From Rhodoferax sp. WC2427 (GTDB taxonomy: Bacteria > Pseudomonadota > Gammaproteobacteria > Burkholderiales > Burkholderiaceae_C), in assembly GCF_040822085.1 (NCBI RefSeq), contig NZ_CP162006.1, positions 4,526,001-4,590,000 of the forward strand: 64,000 nt of DNA. The letters are read 5' to 3'. The notes under the pieces are model-generated. The model had not been told where the DNA came from and made no database searches. It was given only the letters and a program-made list of their open reading frames with translations. The position numbers and the translations under genes were made by a program. Below, piece by piece: positions 34,131 to 41,201 of this stretch. Position 1 is the stretch's first letter. Each line of letters begins with the position of its first letter.

Positions 34131-34612
34131 TCTCAAACTAGCGCAATAACCATCCGTGCTCGCGCCCTAGGCGCGATGCCTGGCAAAGCCGGGCCGATCC
34201 CGCTCCCCGGGGTCCCCATCTGTATGCGCCGAGGAGCGCAGCTTTGGGCGGATCAGGGCTGGCGTCTGTTTGAGCCGAAGGCGAGTTTAGCCAGACCCCG
34301 GTCAAAGCGAGCACCGCAGGTTCCCCGGCGCGGTAGCGACGGGGCGCAGACAGTTGGGGCGCCTTTCTTTGGGTTACCTTTCTTTGGCGTTCAAAGAAAG
34401 GTGACTGCGCCGCCGGGCGCAACTCCCGGCCGACGATGCTGGCGGGCACCCAGAAAAGGTCAACGCCCACCCGCCAATAGGGGTCGGAGCCCAAATGCGG
34501 GGTACATCCCTCTCCAACCGCCAGCTTTGATCGCGCAATTGGGATCCGACCCCCATTGGCTACGAATGCGCGTTTCCCGCCAGCAGCCGTTGCGCGATGG
34601 GGATCCGACCCC
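34131..34612. repeat. Long structured intergenic repeat, copy R3
   Basis: The third copy. The central hairpin has perfect 11-bp arms ACCTTTCTTTG (34376-34386) and CAAAGAAAGGT (34392-34402), differing from R2 by paired changes. The second inverted repeat has arms at 34480-34499 and 34534-34553, with an extra GGGATCCGACCCC arm ending at 34612, right against the stop of the M24 gene. Confidence 0.82.
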
Positions 34613-34618
34613 ACCAGA

Positions 34619-35845
34619 CTACCCCAGCAGCCGCTGCTCAAACGGGTAGTCGGACAGCAGCTCGATGCTGCCGTCGTTGCGGATGTAGATCTGCTCTTCG
34701 AGCTTGGCACCTTCGCCGCCGTCTTCGTGGCCGATGTAGCCTTCGATGCACAGGGTCATGCCGGGCTCGAACACGCCGTCGTAGCCTTTGGCATCGCTGT
34801 CTTCGCGGTGCACGATGTACGGGTACTCGCCGCACATGCCCACGCCGTGGGCCAGCGCGAAGTAGCGCCGGGCCTGGTAGGGCTTGGGGATCTTCCAGGC
34901 GCGGGTGGTGTACTCGGAGAAGCTCATGCCGGGTTTCACCAGCTCCATGTTGGTGTGGATCTGCTCGTAGGCCAGCTGGTAGACGGTTTTTTGCGCGGCG
35001 TTGGCCTGGCCTTTGCCGCACAAAAAGGTGCGCGAGAAGTCGGCGTAGTAGCCAAAGCGGCCCACCACGTCGGTGTCCAGGCCCACCAGGTCGCCGTCTT
35101 CGATGACGCGGGTGCTGCACTCGTGGAACCAGGGGTTGGTGCGCGGGCCGGAGCTGAGCAAACGGGTTTCGATGTAGTCGCCATCGGTGGCGATGATGTG
35201 CTGGTGCAGGTGCGACCAGAGGGCGTTCTCGGTGATGCCGGGCACCAGGGCGGCTTCCAGGTTGCGCACGCCCTGCTCGGCGGCGCGCAGCGAGGCGCGG
35301 ACCATCTTGATCTCGTTGTCCACCTTGATACAGCGGGCGCGCTCCAGCGGCTCTTGCGCGTCTGAGAGGATGTAGCCGTAGGCCTGCAGCGCGAAGGCGG
35401 CGGCCGAGGTGGCGCTTTCCAGGGCGATCTTTTTGCCACCGCCGCACTGCTGGATGAGCTCGTGCAGCTCCGCCGCCCAGCGCTTGGTCACGTCACCCAG
35501 ATTGTCGTTGCAGAAGTAGTACGAGATGGCGGTGGCCGGACGCACTTCGTCGATGGTGTCCAGGCCGTCGGCCAGGAAGTCGCAACCGGCGTACTCAAAC
35601 ATCACCACCTTGCCCTCGGCGGGCACGAACAGGTAGCGCGCCGGGTTGCGCATCGAGTAGACCTGCATGTTGCGCGAGCCGCTGGCATAGCGGATGTGCG
35701 TGGGGTCGAACAGGATGCAGGCGGTGAGGTCGCGCTTTTTCAGCTCGGCCTTGACGCGGGCCATGCGGTCGCGCTGGATTTGCGCGATCTCGGCGGCGGT
35801 GGGTTCGCAGTCTTCGAGGCGCTGGGTGGGACGGATGAGGGCCAT
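34619..35845 (-). CDS. M24-family metallohydrolase resembling DddP (function uncertain)
   Basis: A 408-residue protein with an N-terminal creatinase-like domain and a C-terminal pita-bread domain. Metal ligands: Asp257/Asp259 (LDTDVVG), Asp269 (ADFSRTF), His333 (LAHGVGMC), Glu368 (LCIEGYIG) and Glu383 (KLEEQIYI). The stretches ETRLLSSGPRTNPWFHEC and IHTNMELVKPG and the C-terminus LLSDYPFEQRLLG strongly recall the DMSP lyase DddP. However, the residue six after His333, Asp in DddP (its proposed base), is Gly339 here. It may be a related lyase or a prolidase-type hydrolase. It is last in a unit with oxygenase and GMC genes. Confidence 0.85.
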   Translation of the reverse strand: MALIRPTQRLEDCEPTAAEIAQIQRDRMARVKAELKKRDLTACILFDPTHIRYASGSRNMQVYSMRNPARYLFVPAEGKVVMFEYAGCDFLADGLDTIDEVRPATAISYYFCNDNLGDVTKRWAAELHELIQQCGGGKKIALESATSAAAFALQAYGYILSDAQEPLERARCIKVDNEIKMVRASLRAAEQGVRNLEAALVPGITENALWSHLHQHIIATDGDYIETRLLSSGPRTNPWFHECSTRVIEDGDLVGLDTDVVGRFGYYADFSRTFLCGKGQANAAQKTVYQLAYEQIHTNMELVKPGMSFSEYTTRAWKIPKPYQARRYFALAHGVGMCGEYPYIVHREDSDAKGYDGVFEPGMTLCIEGYIGHEDGGEGAKLEEQIYIRNDGSIELLSDYPFEQRLLG

Positions 35846-35880
35846 GGTGGGGGGCTTTCGGGTTGTTATAGAAGAAAAAA

Positions 35881-36777
35881 TCAGTCGATCAAGCTGTCGT
35901 TGCGTACCAGCTGGCTCTCGGCAATCAAATGCGCCTCGGAGACGCGGCCATACAGCTGGCGGGTGCGCTCCAGGCGGCCCATCACGTTGGGCTTTTGCGA
36001 GTAGGCAAAGATGGCGGTATGGCGCTGGATGCTGCCGCTGACCGGGGTGACGCGGTGCAGCGAGAAGCGGCCCTTGAAGAACTGCACGTCGCCGGGGCGC
36101 AGCGTGAGCACCTTGACCACGCTACGGTCTTCGCCGCGCACCACCCGGCCCACGCCCTCGTAGTTCTCGCCTTCGGGCGAGCGGATGTTGGGGCAGTATT
36201 CAAAGTCGCCGCCCGATTCGGAGCGCTGCGTCATCATCGAGACGATGAACTCGTTGGTGTCGTAGTGCCAGGGCTGCTGGGTGCCGTCGGGCAGCACGTT
36301 TTGCACCAGGCCGGCATACGGGTCGGCGTATTCCCACACCCGCTCCTGCTGCAGGCAGGCGGCCACAAACAGCTTCATGGCGCGGGCCACGTAGATGCGG
36401 TGGATGATGTAGTCGGCCGGGATCATGTCGCGCGTGACGAAGCCGCTGGTGCGGTCCATGAAGAAGCGGCGCGGGTCGCTGGCGGGCAGGCTGGGGTCGT
36501 CATTGGTGAAGTAGGCGTTGGTCTGCTGGCGCGGCGAGAAAAAGGTTTTCTGCGCCAGCACACGGCCTTCTTCGGTCACGCGCAGCATGGCTTCGGGCCG
36601 CAAGAAGCCGGGCAGCACGTAGCTGCCCTCGGCGGCCAGCTGCTGGCGGCACATCTCCACCAGCTCTTGCATGCGCTGTGAGCCGGGGGCCTGCAGCGGG
36701 TAGCGCTCGGTGTCGACGATGTCGCTCAGGTCCATGCATTCGGCATCGGCCAGTGCGAGGGTGGGAAAAGTGCTCAT
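35881..36777 (-). CDS. Fe(II)/2-oxoglutarate-dependent dioxygenase superfamily protein
   Basis: A 298-residue protein with a double-stranded beta-helix oxygenase signature. The iron-binding HxD is in QPWHYDTNEFIVSMM near 180, the distal His in GRFSLHRVTPV near 250, followed by the 2OG-binding Arg in IQRHTAIFAYS near 262. The N-terminal part (VLPGFLRPEAMLRVTEEGRV) resembles PhyH-like enzymes. Its hydroxylation target is unknown. It lies 35 bp upstream of the DddP-like gene and 90 bp downstream of the GMC oxidoreductase gene on the same strand, so a shared catabolic pathway is likely. Confidence 0.85.
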   Translation of the reverse strand: MSTFPTLALADAECMDLSDIVDTERYPLQAPGSQRMQELVEMCRQQLAAEGSYVLPGFLRPEAMLRVTEEGRVLAQKTFFSPRQQTNAYFTNDDPSLPASDPRRFFMDRTSGFVTRDMIPADYIIHRIYVARAMKLFVAACLQQERVWEYADPYAGLVQNVLPDGTQQPWHYDTNEFIVSMMTQRSESGGDFEYCPNIRSPEGENYEGVGRVVRGEDRSVVKVLTLRPGDVQFFKGRFSLHRVTPVSGSIQRHTAIFAYSQKPNVMGRLERTRQLYGRVSEAHLIAESQLVRNDSLID

Positions 36778-36867
36778 ACAAACTCCAGGATCAATGTGGG
36801 GGGAATCATGCGCAGCTGCGCGTGTGTTGAAAAGCGATGATTTCGGGGCATGACGCTTGAGGAAAAC

Positions 36868-38487
36868 TCATGCCGCGTGGTCTTCCAGGATCAGGTCGGC
36901 GCCTTTTTCGGCGACCATGATGGTGGGCGCGTTGGTGTTGCCCGAGGTGACCGCCGGGAACACCGAGGCATCCACCACCCGCAGGCCCTGGATGCCGTGC
37001 ACCCGCAGCCGGTGGTCCACCACATGGCGTACCGGGTCCGGGCCCATGCCGCAGGTGCCGCAGGCGTGGTAGACCGAGCCGCTGCGCTGGCGAAAGTCTT
37101 CCAGCAGGGCTTCGGGCGAGGTGGCACCAGGACCGGGAAACAGCTCGGAGGCCACCACGCCCGACAAGGGCGCGCTGGCGGCAATGCGCCGCAGCAGCTG
37201 GCTGCCCTCTTGCACATCGGCAATATCTTCCGGGGTGGACAAGAAGTTGGTGCGGATCACCGGCTTGGCAAACGGGTCCGAGGACTGGATAGTGATGCTG
37301 CCGCGGCTGGTGGGGCGGCAGGTGTTGAAGGACATCAAAAACGCCGAATACGGATCCGGGTTCATCAGCTTGGCCTGGGGCTTGGCGTTGGCCGTGTAGC
37401 TGATGGGGTTGAAGTACACGTGCATGTTCGGCCGCGCCAGCTCCGGGCGGCTGCGCACAAAGGCCCCGGCCTGGTTCACGCTCATGGCCAGCGGGCCTTG
37501 CTTGCCCAGCAGGTACTGCAGCGCCGCCTTGACCTTGCCACTGAACGGGTACAGGGTGTCGTTGAGCGTGGGCACCTTGGATTTAAAGTAGTACGACACA
37601 CACACGTGGTCTTGCATGTTCTGCCCCACGGCGGGCGCGTGGCGCACCAGGGGGATGTGCAGGCCCTGCAGCAAACCCGCATCGCCCACGCCCGAGAGCT
37701 GCAGCAGTTGCGGAGAATTGATGGAGCCGCCCGACAGCACCACCTCTTTGGCGGCGCGCACGGTCTGCAGGCTGCCCTGGTGCAAAAACTCCACGCCCAC
37801 GGCACGCGTGCCCTCGAACACCACCCGGGTCACCTGGGCGCGGGTGGTCAGGGTGAGGTTCTTGCGTTTGAGCGCCGGGCGCAGAAACGCGTTGGCAGTA
37901 GAGGCGCGCACGCCATCGCGGATGGTCATTTGCCACAGGCCCGCGCCTTCGGTCTGCGCGCCGTTGAAGTCGGCCGTGGTGGGGTAACCCAGGGCGTTGC
38001 AGGCGGCCATGAAGGTGTCGCACAGCGGGTGCACCTTGCCACTGAATTCGCTGACCCGCAGGGGGCCGCCGCTGCCGTGGTAGTCGGACGCGCCCCCCAC
38101 ATGGTCTTCGGACTTCTTGAAGTACGGCAGCACCGACTTCCAGCCCCAGCCGGGGTTGCCCGCGGCCTCCCAGTCGTCAAAGTCTTCGCGCTGGCCGCGG
38201 ATGTAGACCATGGCGTTGATCGAGCTGGTACCGCCCAGCACCTTGCCGCGCGGCCAGTACAGGCGGCGGTTGCCCATGGCGGGCTCGGGCTCGGCGTGGT
38301 ACATCCAGTTGAAGCGCGGGTCGGCAAAGGTGCGGCCATAGCCAATCGGCACCTGGATCCAGGGGCTGCGGTCGGAGCCCCCGGCCTCCAGCAGCAGCAC
38401 GCGGTCGGTGCCGTTGGCGCTCAGCCGGTTGGCCAGCACGCACCCGGCGGACCCGGCGCCGACGATGATGTAGTCATATTCATGCAT
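36868..38487 (-). CDS. GMC-family FAD oxidoreductase (choline/alcohol dehydrogenase-like)
   Basis: A 539-residue flavoprotein. The FAD-binding GxGxxG is at the N-terminus ([20 protein letters not shown]), followed by LLLEAGG. GMC signature 1 is [20 protein letters not shown] near 80-100 and signature 2 is [16 protein letters not shown] near 255-270. The C-terminal catalytic region has [15 protein letters not shown] near 470, with the His, and [17 protein letters not shown]. Relatives include choline dehydrogenase and many alcohol dehydrogenases; DMSP-type pathways also use a GMC enzyme (DddA). The substrate is unknown. It is first in the unit downstream of a LysR gene. Confidence 0.93.
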   Translation of the reverse strand: MHEYDYIIVGAGSAGCVLANRLSANGTDRVLLLEAGGSDRSPWIQVPIGYGRTFADPRFNWMYHAEPEPAMGNRRLYWPRGKVLGGTSSINAMVYIRGQREDFDDWEAAGNPGWGWKSVLPYFKKSEDHVGGASDYHGSGGPLRVSEFSGKVHPLCDTFMAACNALGYPTTADFNGAQTEGAGLWQMTIRDGVRASTANAFLRPALKRKNLTLTTRAQVTRVVFEGTRAVGVEFLHQGSLQTVRAAKEVVLSGGSINSPQLLQLSGVGDAGLLQGLHIPLVRHAPAVGQNMQDHVCVSYYFKSKVPTLNDTLYPFSGKVKAALQYLLGKQGPLAMSVNQAGAFVRSRPELARPNMHVYFNPISYTANAKPQAKLMNPDPYSAFLMSFNTCRPTSRGSITIQSSDPFAKPVIRTNFLSTPEDIADVQEGSQLLRRIAASAPLSGVVASELFPGPGATSPEALLEDFRQRSGSVYHACGTCGMGPDPVRHVVDHRLRVHGIQGLRVVDASVFPAVTSGNTNAPTIMVAEKGADLILEDHAA

Positions 38488-38584
38488 AGCGCCGCAGGTT
38501 AGCGGCGACGGCTAGCGTGGGCAAACTACGAATTCGCGGCCCCAGCCATGAGAAAAATGGTGTGGCTATGATCCTAGGATGAAC

Positions 38585-39484
38585 TCAACCGAACTGGCCC
38601 GTCAGCCAGTCGCGGAACAGGCCCACGAGTGCGCGGCTTTCGGCGTCGCGGGCCAGGTTGACAAACCAGTAGCCGTGCGGCCCGGCCACCTTCACGCCGC
38701 TCAGGGGCCGCAGGCTGCCCTCGGCCAGCTCCTTGGGCACCATGGCCTCGTCGACGATGGCCACCCCGGCCCCGGCCAGGGCGGCGTTGATCACCTGGTC
38801 CAGCGTGCTGAAGCTCAGGCCCGGTTTGGGGTTCACCTCGGTCAGGCCCTGGGCGGCGCACCAGTGCTCCCACATGGGCATGCGCACATTGCCGTCGGTG
38901 ATGTGCAGCAGGGTGGCCTCTTCCAGGCGCGGGGGCTGGTCACCCACCCACAGCTTGGGGCTGGCCAGCATCACGTGCTGTTCCACCATCAGCAGGGCGC
39001 AGTCGCCGTCGGCCCAGGCCTGGTCGCTGAAGGCAATCACGCAGTCGCAGTGGCGCACATCGCGCGGGGCATGCACGTCGTGGGTGCTGATGGACAGGTC
39101 GATGTGCGGAAACTGCCGCCGAAAGTCCGGCAGGCGCGGGGCCATCCAGCGGGTGGCAAAGGTGGGCGGCAGGTTGATGGCCAGCTGCTGGCGCAGGTTG
39201 TGGTGCTGCAGGTTTTGCACCACGGTGTCGATGTGCTGGAAGGCGGTGTCCACGGCGGTGGCCAGTTGCCGCCCGGCGGGCGTGAGCTGCACGCCCCGGT
39301 GGGTGCGGGTGAACACCGGCACACCCAGCCACTCTTCGAGCTGCTTGATCTGCCGACTCACTGCGCCCTGGGTGACAAACAGGCTCTCGCCCGCCTGCAT
39401 GAAGTTCTCGGTCCGGGCCGCGGCCGCGAACACGCGCAGCGCATTCAGCGGAGGGAGGCGTTTGTGCATGGTGGGGGTGGGCAT
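38585..39484 (-). CDS. LysR-family regulator (GcvA-like)
   Basis: A 299-residue LTTR. The DNA-binding region reads LPPLNALRVFAAAARTENFM then QAGESLFVTQGAVSRQIKQL, followed by FTRTHRGVQLTPAGRQLATA. The effector domain contains FATRWMAPRLPDFRRQFPHI near 110 and DCVIAFSDQAWADGDCALLM near 150. It is encoded upstream of, and in the same direction as, the GMC/oxygenase/M24 genes, with a 97-bp gap, and is the likely regulator of that unit. Confidence 0.92.
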   Translation of the reverse strand: MPTPTMHKRLPPLNALRVFAAAARTENFMQAGESLFVTQGAVSRQIKQLEEWLGVPVFTRTHRGVQLTPAGRQLATAVDTAFQHIDTVVQNLQHHNLRQQLAINLPPTFATRWMAPRLPDFRRQFPHIDLSISTHDVHAPRDVRHCDCVIAFSDQAWADGDCALLMVEQHVMLASPKLWVGDQPPRLEEATLLHITDGNVRMPMWEHWCAAQGLTEVNPKPGLSFSTLDQVINAALAGAGVAIVDEAMVPKELAEGSLRPLSGVKVAGPHGYWFVNLARDAESRALVGLFRDWLTGQFG

Positions 39485-39540
39485 CAGAAGTCAGCGCGGA
39501 TTATGCAATTCGCATGCCGCTGGCTACGCCACCCCAACTT

Positions 39541-40446
39541 TCAAAACCCTTCGTGCGGTGCCAGGTAGCGCCACTGCCCCAGGGGCAGGTTGCCCAGCAT
39601 CACGTTGCCGATGCGCACGCGCTTCAAGCCGACCACCTTCAGGCCGACCAGTTCGCACATGCGGCGGATCTGGCGTTTTTTGCCTTCGGTGAGCACAAAG
39701 CGCAGCTGCTCGGGGTTTTGCCAGGTGACCTTGGCGGGCTTGAGGGCCTGGCCGTCCAGGCTCAGGCCGTGGCGCAGCTTGGCCAGCATGGCGGGCGGGA
39801 ACACGGCCTGCACGTTGCTGGTGATGGGGTCGTCGTCGTCCATGCGGACGAGCTGGCCGGTGGGCGCGGGCTGGCCCAGGCCGTGGTAGGCCACACGCAC
39901 CAAATATTCCTTTTCCATGACCGAGTCTTCACCGATGAGCTGGCGGGCCACGCGGCCATCCTGCGTCATCACCAGCAGGCCGATGGAGTCGATATCCAGC
40001 CGCCCGGCGGGGGCCAGGCCAACCAACTGCTTGGGGTGGAAGAAGAAGCGGGCGTTGTCCTCGGCCCAGCGGTTTTGCGCGGTGAACAGCGAGACCGCCG
40101 GTTCGTGGCCGTCCTCGGCCTGGGCGCTGACGTAGCCCATGGGCTTGTTGATCAGGATGGTGACCTGGTTGGCCTGGTGCCCGCTGGCAGCCTTGTCGAT
40201 CTGGATGCGGTCGCTGGGCGTGACCTTGACACCCATCTCGGCGATGGCTCCGTTGACCTTGACCCAGCCCCGGGCGATCCATTCATCGGCTTCGCGGCGC
40301 GAGCACATGTTCAGGTCGGCCATGCGCTTGTTCAGGCGGATGGGGTCGGTGCTGTTGGGCTTTCCGGCGGCACCGGCAGGTGGGGCGGCGCGGCGGAACG
40401 GAACCGGAGCGGATCGGGGCTTGGGGGGTGGCACGGGGGAGTTCAT
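39541..40446 (-). CDS. 23S rRNA pseudouridine synthase (RluF/RluB family)
   Basis: A 301-residue RsuA-type pseudouridine synthase. After a Pro-rich N-terminal tail there is an S4 RNA-binding domain (IRLNKRMADLNMCSRREADE, WIARGWVKVNG, at about 35-65). The catalytic motif GRLDIDSIGLLVMTQDG near 145 carries the nucleophilic Asp, and EKEYLVRV and GKKRQIRRMCELVGLKVVGL follow near 180 and 255. It modifies a uridine in 23S rRNA in the PTC region; RluF is the better match by length. The start at 40446 is preferred over 40458, whose first codons lie in a repeat copy. Confidence 0.92.
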   Translation of the reverse strand: MNSPVPPPKPRSAPVPFRRAAPPAGAAGKPNSTDPIRLNKRMADLNMCSRREADEWIARGWVKVNGAIAEMGVKVTPSDRIQIDKAASGHQANQVTILINKPMGYVSAQAEDGHEPAVSLFTAQNRWAEDNARFFFHPKQLVGLAPAGRLDIDSIGLLVMTQDGRVARQLIGEDSVMEKEYLVRVAYHGLGQPAPTGQLVRMDDDDPITSNVQAVFPPAMLAKLRHGLSLDGQALKPAKVTWQNPEQLRFVLTEGKKRQIRRMCELVGLKVVGLKRVRIGNVMLGNLPLGQWRYLAPHEGF

Positions 40447-40513
40447 AAATGCTATCAATGTAGTAGCTGCTTGCGCCGATGGAATGGGCGCTGGGGGCAG
40501 ATTTTGCTTAGAT
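40447..40513. repeat. Dispersed palindromic intergenic repeat, copy 13
   Basis: Contains AATGTAGTAGCTGCTTGCGC followed by CGATGGAATGGGCGCTGGGGGCAG, between kdpE and the pseudouridine synthase gene. Confidence 0.8.
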
Positions 40514-40514
40514 T

Positions 40515-41201
40515 TTAGGCCAGGAGCCGATAGCCCACCCCGGTTTCCGTCAGCAAATGCACCGGCTGGGCCGGGTCAGCCTCCAGTTTTTGCCGCAGGT
40601 GGCCCATGTGGATGCGCAGATAGTGGCTTTGTTGGGTGTGGGCCGGGCCCCAGACGTCGCGCAGCAACTGGCGGTGGGTGAGCACGCGCCCGGCGTTGCT
40701 GGCCAGCACGCAGAGCAGGCGGTATTCGATGGGGGTGAGGTGCACTTCGGCCCCGCCCCGGCGCACCAGGCGGGCGGTGCGGTCAACCTCCACCGTGCCG
40801 AAGCGGAACACGGCCTCCTCGCCGCCCTCGGCCACCCGGGGGCGGCGCAGGTTGGCGCGCACGCGGGCCAGCAACTCGCCCACGCCGAAGGGCTTGGTCA
40901 GGTAGTCGTCGGCCCCGGCATCCAGGGCGGCGATTTTGTCGGCTTCCAGGCTGCGGGCCGACAACACGATGATGGGCACGGCCGACCAACTGCGCACGTC
41001 GCGCACCACGTCCAGCCCATCGCCGTCGGGCAGGCCCAGGTCGAGCACCAGCAGGTCGGGCTTGCGGGTGCCGGCCTCGGTCAGGCCTTGGTGGGCGGTG
41101 CTGGCCTCGAACACCTGCCAGCCTTCGGCCTCCAATGCGGCGCGCACGAAGCGGCGGATGTGGGGTTCGTCTTCGATGAGTACGGCAACAGGGGTGGTCA
41201 A
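40515..41201 (-). CDS. kdpE: KDP operon response regulator KdpE
   Basis: A 228-residue OmpR/PhoB-type regulator. The receiver domain has the acidic pair in VLIEDEPHIRRFV, the phosphoacceptor Asp in LLVLDLGLPDGDGLDV near 54, and the Lys in LTKPFGVGELLARV near 105. The C-terminal winged helix includes VHLTPIEYRLLCVLASNAGR and LRIHMGHLRQKLEADPAQP. It activates kdp transcription on low external potassium or high osmolarity when phosphorylated by KdpD. Its ATG overlaps the kdpD stop by 4 bases. It is the last gene of the operon. Confidence 0.95.
   Translation of the reverse strand: MTTPVAVLIEDEPHIRRFVRAALEAEGWQVFEASTAHQGLTEAGTRKPDLLVLDLGLPDGDGLDVVRDVRSWSAVPIIVLSARSLEADKIAALDAGADDYLTKPFGVGELLARVRANLRRPRVAEGGEEAVFRFGTVEVDRTARLVRRGGAEVHLTPIEYRLLCVLASNAGRVLTHRQLLRDVWGPAHTQQSHYLRIHMGHLRQKLEADPAQPVHLLTETGVGYRLLA

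Noticed and set aside
31786..34612. Integron attC sites in the long repeats
   Set aside because: No convincing paired RYYYAAC/GTTRRRY core sites were found and there is no integrase in the window, so only a cassette-like layout is reported.
31735..34710. Several short reading frames inside R1-R3 on both strands
   Set aside because: The frames differ in phase, start and stop between copies although the DNA is similar; conservation follows DNA structure, not protein.
34619..35845. Naming the M24 gene dddP
   Set aside because: The position of the proposed catalytic Asp appears to be Gly, so DMSP lyase activity cannot be claimed.
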